Shown here: piece by piece, positions 26,993 through 34,574 of the stretch
How the letters are laid out: the number at the start of each line of letters is the position of its first letter
How positions within the stretch are numbered: position 1 is the first letter of the stretch
From: DATAXP01 sp963708675
GTDB taxonomy: Bacteria > Planctomycetota > Planctomycetia > Pirellulales > PNKZ01
Assembly (NCBI GenBank): GCA_963708675.1
Contig: CAVPTO010000003.1
Coordinates: 186,001 to 250,000 of the forward strand
Direction of reading: 5' to 3'
Length of the DNA stretch: 64,000 bases
The notes under the pieces: model-generated
Database searches by the model: none
What the model was told of the DNA's origin: nothing
What the model saw: the letters and a program-made list of their open reading frames with translations, nothing else
Program-made: the position numbers and the translations under genes

Positions 26993-27299
26993 GACACGCC
27001 CCCAGCAATGCGAAAACGAGTTGCGGGTTTCGGTCGGCCGTCGCGGCCTCTTCGACGACGGCACGCAAAACGTCACGGTCTAGCGCCGACGCGCTTATCG
27101 GGCCGGTCGGGGCGTCGCCGACGTTCGGCACGTCTTGAACAACGCCGAACGCTTTGAGGATTGCCCACGGGGCGCGGCCCTCAGTGCCGGGCGGGTAACT
27201 GAATGGCGGCATCGCCTTCAGCTTGCGAATCGTGGCGGCGTTGTGATTTACCTTTGCAGTCGCGAGAAAATCTTGAACTACGTTCATCGTGTTATCCAT
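26985..27299 (-). CDS. Small element protein, unknown
   Basis: The 104-aa product begins MDNTMNVVQDFLATAKVNHN, with the ATG overlapping the stop of the 237-aa gene before it (AATGGATAA). It contains MPPFSYPPGTEGRAPWAILKAFGVV and an acidic helical C-terminus. The overlaps at both ends show strict co-translation. No family recognised. Confidence 0.65.
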   Translation of the reverse strand: MDNTMNVVQDFLATAKVNHNAATIRKLKAMPPFSYPPGTEGRAPWAILKAFGVVQDVPNVGDAPTGPISASALDRDVLRAVVEEAATADRNPQLVFALLGACHG

Positions 27300-28005
27300 T
27301 TCGAGCCTCGGGTGTGTACAGGTTGCGGGCCGTCTGTTCAGCGAGCCGGCCGGCAACGTCGGTTTCAATTCCAACGTCTTGCGCCGGCGGTTCGACGCCG
27401 AGATTCTCTCTCACAAGCGTCCAGTACGTTCCGGGTTGCAACGTGTCATTCGCCAACTTCAGACGGCGCTCGGCGTCGCGGATCGCTTGCGGCGTTGCCT
27501 TGGGGTCACGCTTTAGCGATTCGAGCATCGCGCTGGCATGGTCACGCATACGCTTTACTTCGGGCGATTGCTCGCGCTCGGCCGCAACCTGGCTTTCAAC
27601 GCGCTGCTGTTCGCGCTTCGCGGCGAGGGCTTGAAAGTGTGCCAAGCGATTCTCTTTTTGCGCACGCTCGGCGGGCGTCGGCGCGAACGAGTCGGCAATC
27701 TCGGCCGCCACGTCCGCATAGATATTGTCCGGCTCTTTCTTCTCAGTTTTCAGCGACACGGGCTGAGATTTTTCGGGCGGGGTGTCGAACTTTGCGCTGA
27801 CTTGCTCCAGCTTTGAAAGGGGAGCGCCTTTCTGTTTCTCCATTACGGCAAGATGCGCTTCGCTTGCGGCCTCGGCGAGCTTCACTGCTTCAGCGCGACT
27901 CTTCGCGCTTCCGCGCGTGAAGGGGAACCGCTCACCTGTTAAGGCGATGACTTCGGTATTAGTGCTGCGCGTGAATGGTCGCGACTTATTTAGGTAGTTG
28001 GGCAT
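27292..28005 (-). CDS. Charged coiled-coil protein, possible scaffold-like
   Basis: The 237-aa product is rich in Ala, Glu, Lys and Arg with long helical stretches (AERAQKENRLAHFQALAAKR, EVKRMRDHASAMLESLKRD). It starts 20 bases inside the preceding gene. Size, composition and place beside two virion-like small proteins recall phage scaffolding or minor head proteins, but no sequence signature supports that, so this is inference. Confidence 0.65.
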   Translation of the reverse strand: MPNYLNKSRPFTRSTNTEVIALTGERFPFTRGSAKSRAEAVKLAEAASEAHLAVMEKQKGAPLSKLEQVSAKFDTPPEKSQPVSLKTEKKEPDNIYADVAAEIADSFAPTPAERAQKENRLAHFQALAAKREQQRVESQVAAEREQSPEVKRMRDHASAMLESLKRDPKATPQAIRDAERRLKLANDTLQPGTYWTLVRENLGVEPPAQDVGIETDVAGRLAEQTARNLYTPEARNG

Positions 28006-28288
28006 TGTCTCTTTCGTGCCGCTTCGGGCGGCGTGGGGGTTGTCCGGCCGCGAGCGCGTGGGCTTCGGCCTTCGTTAGTTTGTCTGCGCCGAACTCGAAA
28101 ACGCCGAGCGCACTGATATACGCTTTGCGTGGGCCGAGTGTCGCGCGTTGAACGCCGTATTCATCCGGCGCGTGCGCCGGTATCCATCGGCCTTCCGTCA
28201 ATTCGATGAACTGACGCTTGGCCTTGGCACGGGCATCGCCTCTAAGGTGCCAGTATCCGCGCGGGTCTAAGTCGTGACGGATCGTCAT
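27986..28288 (-). CDS. Small element protein, unknown
   Basis: The start at 28288 is chosen because it makes an ATGA overlap with the preceding stop. The 100-aa product has MTIRHDLDPRGYWHLRGDAR, a central IELTEGRWIPAHAPDEYG segment and ends in a basic Pro/Arg-rich tail. No family recognised. Tight overlap with the neighbours places it in the same operon. Confidence 0.65.
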   Translation of the reverse strand: MTIRHDLDPRGYWHLRGDARAKAKRQFIELTEGRWIPAHAPDEYGVQRATLGPRKAYISALGVFEFGADKLTKAEAHALAAGQPPRRPKRHERDNAQLPK

Positions 28289-28572
28289 GCGGCGCACCAT
28301 GAATACGAACGCCCGGACGAATCGCCGACGATCCAAAGATGCGACAAGTCGTCAACGTAAATCGGCGGCGACAAGTCGCCAGCGGTTAGAATGAAACCGC
28401 TTCCGGCGCGGAGCGACGAATCGCCGACCGTGATAATGCCCGAATGAGCGCGAATGCGAACATGCTTGTAGATCGCTTGTCCGCTGTGCAGTTGCTTCGG
28501 CGTCGTGCCGACTGTGCCGTGACCGCTGAACCATTCTTGCACGGCCTCGCGGCCGATGTTGAGTGTGCTCAA
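28285..28572 (-). CDS. Small beta-rich virion-like protein 2
   Basis: The TTG start (MSTLNIGREAVQEWF) follows GGGAG by five bases and lies 2 bases downstream of the previous stop. The 95-aa product has the pattern of short phage head or tail accessory proteins: VRIRAHSGIITVGDSSLRAG, then LTAGDLSPPIYVDDLSHLWI and VGDSSGRSYSW. The preceding gene product shows the same order of motifs, so the two are probably paralogues. Confidence 0.6.
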   Translation of the reverse strand: MSTLNIGREAVQEWFSGHGTVGTTPKQLHSGQAIYKHVRIRAHSGIITVGDSSLRAGSGFILTAGDLSPPIYVDDLSHLWIVGDSSGRSYSWCAA

Positions 28573-28573
28573 A

Positions 28574-28876
28574 TTAAACTCCCATCCACGCAACGCGCTG
28601 ATTTTCGTCGGTGCTAACGACGAAACATTGCGACGGATCGTCAATAGGCAGGAATAGGAATGCACCGGGGTAGATCGGCATACCGCCTGACTCTGAATTG
28701 TCAGCCTTGACGTTCCGGCCGCCGACGTACACGGCCGCTATGTTTGCGTCGTCGGCCCTAATCATCACGCCTCGCGCGCACTGAAACGCAAGCCCAACGG
28801 GGACGGGGACCGCGCCGACGACGGTATTACCGTGCCGCAATTCGGTCGCCTTTGAAACTTCGCTAACTACTTCCAT
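28574..28876 (-). CDS. Small beta-rich virion-like protein 1
   Basis: The 100-aa product begins MEVVSEVSKATELRHGNTVV inside the end of the preceding 58-aa gene. Its second half (IRADDANIAAVYVGGRNVKA, GGMPIYPGAFLFLPIDD, CFVVSTDENQRVAWMGV) follows the layout x-IGG-x-V-x-PG-x-D-LY/F-x-V-S found in small phage capsid accessory proteins. That likeness is by eye. A pairing with the next gene suggests duplication. Confidence 0.65.
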   Translation of the reverse strand: MEVVSEVSKATELRHGNTVVGAVPVPVGLAFQCARGVMIRADDANIAAVYVGGRNVKADNSESGGMPIYPGAFLFLPIDDPSQCFVVSTDENQRVAWMGV

Positions 28877-29039
28877 CTTGTGACCTCACAAACTCTTCGG
28901 GATATTGGCGCTGAGTCCGTGCGATTGCCGACTCCAACGAACGAAACTGAAGTTGTGCGGCGACATGCTTGGCAATCTTGGCCACGTCGATAGCGCCGGC
29001 CGCTCTGACCGCATCGACGATTTGCTGTTGCGTTGTCAT
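28863..29039 (-). CDS. Short 58-aa protein in element operon
   Basis: I read ATG at 29039 overlapping the previous stop (ATGA), then MTTQQQIVDAVRAAGAIDVA..., ending SQDGSS at a TAG inside the next gene. Overlap at both ends (4 and 14 bases) supports it being translated despite its size. It is predicted helical. No family recognised. Confidence 0.6.
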   Translation of the reverse strand: MTTQQQIVDAVRAAGAIDVAKIAKHVAAQLQFRSLESAIARTQRQYPEEFVRSQDGSS

Positions 29040-29293
29040 ACGCTCTGGCCTTTTGCTTCGCGCTCGCGCAGGTCATTCGTCGCTAAGCGAACGAATCGCA
29101 TCGCGTCAGTGTCCGGGCCGTCGAACGCGGCGAGCGCGGAGACAACAGCGTCAGCGGCCGTGCCCGTGAAACTGCCGGCGACCCAAGCTGACTCGCCTTG
29201 CAGCAAGATCAACCGCAACAAACTGCTGTTGAGATTGCTGGACGGGGCGAGCGCCGAAAGAACGCGAGTGAAAGGATTCGATGCGAAACTCAT
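29036..29293 (-). CDS. Small element protein, first gene after the terminator
   Basis: The 85-aa product has GGAG nine bases before its ATG. Contents: hydrophobic helices around LLRLILLQGESAWVAGSF and a charged end (LATNDLREREAKGQS). It starts about 40 bases after a terminator-like hairpin, so it probably heads the small-gene operon from its own promoter or by read-through. No family recognised. Confidence 0.6.
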   Translation of the reverse strand: MSFASNPFTRVLSALAPSSNLNSSLLRLILLQGESAWVAGSFTGTAADAVVSALAAFDGPDTDAMRFVRLATNDLREREAKGQSV

Positions 29294-29332
29294 GTTGAAA
29301 AACTCCGAAAAAGTTGGGCGCGAGATTCGCGC

Positions 29333-29384
29333 AAAAGGAAAAGAGAAAAGACGCCCCGCGACCCCATGTTCAAGTCGCGGGGCG
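29333..29384 (-). terminator. Rho-independent-type terminator (minus strand)
   Basis: The stem CGCCCCGCGA / TCGCGGGGCG (29352-29361 and 29375-29384) is followed, reading leftward, by a T-rich tract TCTTTTCTCTTTT. It separates the replication operon from the small-gene operon. A second hairpin (CGCTGGCG/CGCCAGCG, 29432-29458) precedes it. Confidence 0.75.
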
Positions 29385-29469
29385 GAGCGCGGGCGGCGTA
29401 TGAACCCGGGCGCTGTCGCGCTCTATGGGGGCGCTGGCGAAATATGAGTACGCCAGCGACCGCATGTTT

Positions 29470-29721
29470 TTATTCGGTAGGGATGCGAAGCGGCGGCGCG
29501 TAAAACGTGCGCTCAACTTCTTTGATCGTTGACTTGACGTGGCGCGTCGCGGGGGCGTTGCCACGCTGGCACATTGGCGGAATGCCGTTGATGCCGGCTT
29601 CGGCGAGCCGAAGACTGTAGCAATCCTCGCAGCGCGGCGTCAAACTTGTGCCTTGGTAGGCCGGTTCGACCGGGCGCATACAATCGACGCACGTAACGGG
29701 CAAGCTGGTGAGTTCGATCAT
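29470..29721 (-). CDS. Small zinc-ribbon-like protein
   Basis: The 83-aa product has two CxxC pairs (VTCVDCMRP and PRCEDCYSLRL), a likely zinc ribbon. Its ATG overlaps the stop of the preceding gene (ATGA). A single-domain zinc protein next to replication genes could bind DNA or protein. No family assigned. Confidence 0.7.
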   Translation of the reverse strand: MIELTSLPVTCVDCMRPVEPAYQGTSLTPRCEDCYSLRLAEAGINGIPPMCQRGNAPATRHVKSTIKEVERTFYAPPLRIPTE

Positions 29722-29996
29722 TCACGCGCCTCGCGTACCGACTTGCTTGTATGGCGCTTGCCGCTCGCCTGCCGATAGCCTCGCGAGTTGAGCGCTTTGG
29801 CGATTGCGCTGTCGCTGAAGCCGAGACGATGGAACGCTCGCGCACTCCCGCGAATGCTTCGCGCTCGCTTCGGCTTCGGCTTCGGTTCTGGCGCTGGCGT
29901 CTCGATTTGCGAGCGCTTGGAAATGATGCCGGGTAGGCGCATCTCGGAATCAAACGTGACGACTGCGTGCGCAGACTCATAGACAGTTACGGACAT
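29718..29996 (-). CDS. Small basic protein with HTH-like C-terminus
   Basis: The 92-aa product has AAAGG upstream of ATG. A Pro/Lys-rich linker (APEPKPKPKRARSIRG) leads to a C-terminal segment LGFSDSAIAKALNSRGYRQASGKR, which reads like the helix-turn-helix and loop found in recombinase-type DNA-binding domains. It may regulate the element or bind its origin (inference). Confidence 0.65.
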   Translation of the reverse strand: MSVTVYESAHAVVTFDSEMRLPGIISKRSQIETPAPEPKPKPKRARSIRGSARAFHRLGFSDSAIAKALNSRGYRQASGKRHTSKSVREARE

Positions 29997-30033
29997 TGAA
30001 ACCTTTCGAGAAATGCGCCAGAACGGCGAGAGA

Positions 30034-31329
30034 CTATGACTCGATTCGACGAATCGTGTATGGCTTGGTTTTTACTTTAGGTTGCTCAACAGCGACGAGT
30101 CCCTGATTGACCGCCTCATGCACCAGCGCCATTACAGTGTTCTTAGTTGCGAAGAGTAGCTGTCGGGACCGTTCGAGCGCGATCGTTTTAGGCGTTGGCG
30201 TTGTCGAGATTGTCGCTAGGAATGCTTCTAACGTCGGCGTCGTTTTCTTGTTCGCAACCGCAATAGCTTCGGGGTCCAAATCGGGAGCGACGCTCCAAAG
30301 TGGATAGTTGAACGTCAAACATTGCGGTTCGACTGGCCTCTGCGAGCGAATGATTGCTTGCATGACAACCGTATTCGCGGCTTCATGGTCGCGAAGAACG
30401 ATATGCACGTCGGCACTACGCGACTGAGCGCCAGCACCGCTGCCCATATCGCTAACGCTCTTTTGATGCTGCGAACCTTTTGACGAGTGATGAACGACGA
30501 CAACGGCGCTGTTCGATTTCTCGGCGATTTCGTCGAGCAAGCAATATGCTTGCGTCATGTCGCTGTTTGAATTTTCATCCGTGCCGCGCGGCAACGCTTT
30601 GTAAAGCGCGTCAACGATGATGACGCTGTACGTGCCGGCCGGTGACTTCATCACTTCGGCTTTGATCGACCGAAGATCGTCTAACTTGCCGCGCAACGAC
30701 AAGATGTCGAGATAGCCCGCGATGTCGTCGGGCGTCATGCCGAGTGCCGCGAGCATGTCGAGCATTCGTTTAGCAAGATCGTCGAGCGCTAGCTCATTGT
30801 CGATGAGCAACACGCGACCACGCTTGACCGGCCGCCCTAGAAATGGCTTGCCACTGGCAATACAGATTGCCAACAGCATGACCCAAAAAGATTTGCGCGA
30901 CTTAGGGCCGCCGATTAGGTTGATGACATCGGCGACACGCATCAATCCATCGACGATGACTTGTCGCGGCCGTCGATGCTTTGTCACTAGATCGGATGAC
31001 GAGACGAGCCGCGACGATGCAAACCTCGCTTGCAAGTCCGCGAACGTGCCTTTGCATTTAGTTTCGCGGAAGCATTTGAAGATGCGATAGCCGTCTTGAA
31101 TCCATGCAGCGGGCTTACCTTCCGTTTCTCCGCAGAGCCAACAGCGGCCGTCGTGCGGCTCGATTTGAATGCCCGATTCGCGCTTGTCGGATGTGACTCG
31201 CTTGTATTTTATCCCGTGCTCGTCGAGCCATTCGCAGTAGGTAGCATCGGTATGACCGCCGCCCGTTGGCGTGAATGCTGTCGCGCTATCGGTGATGACT
31301 CCGGCGAGGGCTTCGGTAAGGCTCGTCAT
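30034..31329 (-). CDS. RepA-like AAA ATPase (replicative helicase) with zinc ribbon
   Basis: The start at 31329 makes an ATGA overlap with the primase gene. The 431-aa protein has an N-terminal zinc ribbon (C63, C66, C86, C92), then a RecA-type ATPase of the AAA_25/RepA kind: Walker A GGPKSRKS (140-147), VLLIDNELALDDLAKR, Walker B SVIIVDALYKAL, and VVVHHSSKGS with DMGSGAGAQSRSADVHIV. A C-terminal winged-helix-like tail follows. With the primase it forms a primase-helicase pair for element replication. Confidence 0.88.
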   Translation of the reverse strand: MTSLTEALAGVITDSATAFTPTGGGHTDATYCEWLDEHGIKYKRVTSDKRESGIQIEPHDGRCWLCGETEGKPAAWIQDGYRIFKCFRETKCKGTFADLQARFASSRLVSSSDLVTKHRRPRQVIVDGLMRVADVINLIGGPKSRKSFWVMLLAICIASGKPFLGRPVKRGRVLLIDNELALDDLAKRMLDMLAALGMTPDDIAGYLDILSLRGKLDDLRSIKAEVMKSPAGTYSVIIVDALYKALPRGTDENSNSDMTQAYCLLDEIAEKSNSAVVVVHHSSKGSQHQKSVSDMGSGAGAQSRSADVHIVLRDHEAANTVVMQAIIRSQRPVEPQCLTFNYPLWSVAPDLDPEAIAVANKKTTPTLEAFLATISTTPTPKTIALERSRQLLFATKNTVMALVHEAVNQGLVAVEQPKVKTKPYTIRRIES

Positions 31330-31901
31330 GCTGCACCCCCTAGCAACGCTGTCGGGGTGTCGCCGTTCATTGTTCCGATGACTCGCGTGAGTCGGCCGGC
31401 ATTCCATACGCCGTCATCGACGCAAGGGAACTGGCTTTTGAGTTGCTGAAGGAACAATTCGACACGGCGCTTTGAGTCTTCGTCGTTCGGATAGTCGATT
31501 TGGTAAATCAAGCCGAAGCCGTTGCCTGAATCGGTGAACAGCAAAGGTTCGCCGTATCGGGCTCGGATCGCTTCGGCTTGTTCGCAGGCGATTGCTTTAT
31601 CGCAATCGTGCGCGTCAACATCGACAAGCAATCGAGTGCGACGAGCAATCATCGCATCGCGGACGCTTACGCCGACGGCCGGCACCGTGCGAAGCATCTC
31701 GCTTGTTAGCGGGTTCAAATTTGCGTAGACGCTCGCATACTCGCGCGATAAGCCGAGCGCTTCGTCAACGGGGTCGCTCTGCTCTGCCGGCCAAAGAACT
31801 TTGGATTTTGGCGCGTGCGGGTCGCGCGGCTTACGGCCGACGAGCGCTACGCGATGGCCGATGCGGCGCAAGAATGCGTCGCACGTTTCGCTACTAATCA
31901 T
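31326..31901 (-). CDS. Archaeo-eukaryotic-type primase domain protein
   Basis: The 191-aa protein has the AEP active-site order: DVD (94-96 in LLVDVDAHD), SGNGFGLIYQI (125-135), and NAGRLTRVIGTMNGD (166-180) with the conserved Arg. It is a minimal primase or primase-polymerase domain, often fused to a helicase in plasmids and satellites but split here, with its stop overlapping the helicase start. It probably primes element replication. The Gly-Phe-Gly replaces the more usual His after the Gly-Asn-Gly motif. Confidence 0.8.
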   Translation of the reverse strand: MISSETCDAFLRRIGHRVALVGRKPRDPHAPKSKVLWPAEQSDPVDEALGLSREYASVYANLNPLTSEMLRTVPAVGVSVRDAMIARRTRLLVDVDAHDCDKAIACEQAEAIRARYGEPLLFTDSGNGFGLIYQIDYPNDEDSKRRVELFLQQLKSQFPCVDDGVWNAGRLTRVIGTMNGDTPTALLGGAA

Positions 31902-31920
31902 GTTCGTATTTGTCTCTCGC

Positions 31921-31992
31921 TACTAAAATAAGAGACGCCCGGCGGGGAGTAGCGGCCCCGCCGGGCAACGTCCCTCATAGCTAGTGAGGGAC
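31921..31992 (-). terminator. Double hairpin terminator before the primase gene
   Basis: CCCGGCGGGG / CCCCGCCGGG (31938-31947 and 31956-31965) is followed leftward by an A/T-rich CTTATTTTAGTA, a good terminator for minus-strand transcripts. A second hairpin GTCCCTCA/TGAGGGAC lies at 31970-31992. It separates the 278-aa gene from the primase-helicase operon. Confidence 0.7.
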
Positions 31993-32000
31993 GGGGAGAT

Positions 32001-32837
32001 TCATTCAATGCCCGCGCGTCGCCTTAGGCCGGCGTAAGTGTCGCGAATTTTGCTTTTCGTGACGCCAACGAAAATGGACTGGTCAACGTCGGGGTCTTCG
32101 TAGGGGGCGAGCGTCATTGCGACGATCGCGCGTTCCAAGTCCGACGTGGCGACGACCATCAATCGGTCATACTCTTCGCGAGCGGCGGCGCGGTCTGAGG
32201 CGCGTTGCGGCACAAGTCGGCTCGGCGAGGCGTAAGGCAAGCCGGCGGCCGTCTCGGAAGCAATCGCGGGGTCGCAGCCGTGGCGACTCCGTGCTGTTAG
32301 CGGGTCGTCGTGTAGCGGCGTGATAATGCGCTCGTCGCCGTCATCGTCTTCTATTTCGGCGCTTTGAGAGCGCCTCACGGCCGCAATCGGTTCATCGCCA
32401 CGCTTGCGGCGACTGGTGTTCGTGGAGTAGGGGACGGATATTTCGTCTCGCTGCTCAGCTTCGTATTCACGACGCGAGTAGAAGAGATGACAGGCAATGT
32501 GTCGTTCGATTGCGTCGGCCGTAGGTTCGACCGCATTATTCGCAAGCAAGCCGATTGCGTCGGCTAGGTCGATCATCCACGTACTAAGTAGCTCGTCGGC
32601 TTGCGTGTCATCGTCGCCGTATGACGTATGATCCATGAGCTTTTGGAGCGCCATATAGCTGAAGCTGTTACGCAGCTTTGCAGCGGCGTCGGCACTGCGC
32701 GGGCCACCCTCGCGAAGCGTGGCGACGGTGGCGACTAGCTCGTCGGGGGCGAGGCATCGGGCGCGTGCCTGTGCGACGTCGTCGGCCGTGATAGTGCAGA
32801 CCGGGGTAATAGACTTAGGGCGTCGGCGTTTGGGCAT
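32001..32837 (-). CDS. Element protein of 278 aa, unknown
   Basis: The start at 32837 (MPKRRRPKSITPV) is preceded by CAGGTG at good distance. The protein is acidic to neutral with a helical N-terminal half (TADDVAQARARCLAPDELVA, FSYMALQKLMDHTSYGDDDT) and a C-terminal DQSIFVGVTKSKIRDTYAGL that could be a helix-turn-helix. Its place next to the origin-like block suggests an initiation or regulatory role. No family recognised. Confidence 0.7.
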   Translation of the reverse strand: MPKRRRPKSITPVCTITADDVAQARARCLAPDELVATVATLREGGPRSADAAAKLRNSFSYMALQKLMDHTSYGDDDTQADELLSTWMIDLADAIGLLANNAVEPTADAIERHIACHLFYSRREYEAEQRDEISVPYSTNTSRRKRGDEPIAAVRRSQSAEIEDDDGDERIITPLHDDPLTARSRHGCDPAIASETAAGLPYASPSRLVPQRASDRAAAREEYDRLMVVATSDLERAIVAMTLAPYEDPDVDQSIFVGVTKSKIRDTYAGLRRRAGIE

Positions 32838-33049
32838 TGATGCACCTGATCGTTGCAGGTCGCGAGAGTCGCGACGCTCGGCCCAGAACGGGCCTCTATA
32901 GATAAAGACTGCGAAAGACTGACGCGGCACGCCTGGATTTTCAGCGCGGCTTTGTCTCCCCTTACTACGTCTGCGACGCTCGCGTCATTACCGACATTCC
33001 GTCGCGGGTTCGTTCGTTCGCTCAACAGAAATTTCAAAATCGTAGGCAG

Positions 33050-33233
33050 GTAGAGAGGGGGATGAGTTTACGAATCCCCCCTCTACACTGCCCGCTCGCT
33101 CGCTCGTCGGTTCCCTATAAGAGCGAGCGACGAGCGAGCGAGCGAGACAACGCGGCAAACGATGCTGCAACTCGTTAAACGACGTGGATGCGCCCGTTCG
33201 CTCGTCGCTCGCTCGTTGAACGACGAGCGAACG
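33050..33233. other. Origin-like cluster of palindromes and GAGC repeats
   Basis: Three inverted repeats in under 190 bases: a GTAGAG/CTCTAC hairpin (33050-33086), 17-base perfect arms made of GCTC units (33093-33109 and 33128-33144), and 13-base arms CGTTCGCTCGTCG (33195-33207 and 33221-33233). The roughly 530-base gap between the 278-aa gene and the resolvase has no gene. This fits a replication origin or a recombinase binding region. Confidence 0.6.
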
Positions 33234-33367
33234 ACGGGGTTACAAGTTGCAACCTACGGCGGCCTCGCGCGGTTACAAGACGATGGAATTGTGGCGTTTA
33301 ACCAACCCCGTCCGGCAATCGACGAATGCCGCGTCGATCCCTATGACCGTTGCCGCCGGCCGCCGGC

Positions 33368-34051
33368 CTACCGCGCGAGCAATCGGTAGATCATCGTCGC
33401 TGTGAACGCCCCGCCGGCCGTCGTGACGTGGCCTTGCTCATTCAAGCCGGCCGCGATTGATTCGAGCGTTTCACCGGCCTCGCGGCGTTCGCGGATGTTC
33501 GGCAAAAGAAAGCCGTAGGCCTCGCTGGCCGCCTTGCTGCGGGCTTCGCTCGCGGCCTTGACCGCCTTCCGCAACCCGCGCGAGCGTCGATCCTCGCGGC
33601 CTTGCCAATGCCCCTGGCGAGCCGAGCCAAGCGCGACGCCGCGACGCTTGGCCGCCTTCAACGCCGTTCGCGTCCGTTCGCTGATGGCCTTAGCTTCCGC
33701 TTCGGCGACGGCCGCGAGAATGTGCAGCGTAAGTGAGTTCGCGTGGGGATTGTCGCAAGCGACGAACTCGACTTTCGATTCCATCATGGCCGCGAGAAAC
33801 GCGACGTTGCGTGCGAGCCGATCTAGCTTCGCGACGACAAGCGTGGCCTTGGCCAGCTTTGCGTGGCCAAGCGCTTGCGTCAGTTGCGGCCTATCTTTCC
33901 GCTTGCCGCTTTCAATTTCGGTATAGCTGGCGACGATGCGTGCGCCGTGCGCTTTGGCGAACGCTTCGACGGCCGCCTGTTGGCCTTCCAAGCCTAGGCC
34001 GCTTGCTCCCTGTCGCTTCGTGCTCACCCGATAGTACGCGATGATCTTCAT
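33368..34051 (-). CDS. Small serine recombinase (resolvase/invertase type)
   Basis: The 227-aa protein has the resolvase catalytic domain: Ser10 in YYRVSTKRQ, the Arg-rich VAKLDRLARNVAFLAAMM, and AEAEAKAISERTRTALKAAK, then a C-terminal helix-turn-helix (ETLESIAAGLNEQGHVTTAG). It could resolve dimers or invert DNA. The adjacent palindromes are possible sites. It is distinct from the large integrase. Confidence 0.93.
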   Translation of the reverse strand: MKIIAYYRVSTKRQGASGLGLEGQQAAVEAFAKAHGARIVASYTEIESGKRKDRPQLTQALGHAKLAKATLVVAKLDRLARNVAFLAAMMESKVEFVACDNPHANSLTLHILAAVAEAEAKAISERTRTALKAAKRRGVALGSARQGHWQGREDRRSRGLRKAVKAASEARSKAASEAYGFLLPNIRERREAGETLESIAAGLNEQGHVTTAGGAFTATMIYRLLAR

Positions 34052-34091
34052 TCGTGGTGCCTCGCAAGTTGCGTGTCTTCTCTATTTTACG

Positions 34092-34117
34092 CCACGGTCA
34101 ACGGTGGTCAACCGTGG
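34092..34117. promoter_or_regulatory. Inverted repeat upstream of the resolvase gene
   Basis: CCACGGT and ACCGTGG flank a GGTCA-containing spacer about 40 bases upstream of the recombinase start. It may be an operator for that gene. The gap from 34052 to 34574 otherwise holds only a doubtful open frame (34166-34426). Confidence 0.4.
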
Positions 34118-34165
34118 TGAAAACAGAATCGTCGCATCGTCGCGGGTCCGATAGACCTGATTGAA

Positions 34166-34426
34166 TTGGTCGATGACGAACTTCCTGATGATTCCAGCAT
34201 CGAGCATCGCGCGAGCCGAGACGGTGGGGTCAAAAAGGCGGAACGTGACGAGCTAGCCGGCGTCGGCACGACCGGCCGCCCTATCGACGGTTGCGGTCGC
34301 CCCGCGTGGAAGGCGCGACGCGGTAACAGAACGCGATTTGCGGCCGTGAGCAAAACCGCCGTGTCATTCGACCTGCCAGCGGCCAGCGTCGTCGCTAATG
34401 CGTTCCTGATGCGTTGCGGCGAATAG
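34166..34426 (+). CDS. Doubtful short ORF or gene remnant
   Basis: The 86-codon frame from a TTG reads MVDDELPDDSSIEHRASRDG and ends FLMRCGE. No ribosome site is convincing and codon pattern is not decisive. Its acidic start looks protein-like, so it could be a remnant left by element rearrangement. No family recognised. Confidence 0.2.
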   Translation: MVDDELPDDSSIEHRASRDGGVKKAERDELAGVGTTGRPIDGCGRPAWKARRGNRTRFAAVSKTAVSFDLPAASVVANAFLMRCGE

Positions 34427-34574
34427 CGGGCGTAATCGCCGCACTCACGGGCAGAGCATCTTTCGCGATGTTGCGTCGATGAACGCCGCTTTTTCGTGCG
34501 CGCGTTTGCTTTGGACGGCCGATTTTGGGATTCTGGCGCGAACGTGAACGACCCGTCCGCGCATCCTATCTCGT

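Noticed and set aside
33050..33233. CRISPR array in the GAGC repeat block
   Set aside because: Repeats are short nested palindromes without regular spacers, and no cas genes are near.
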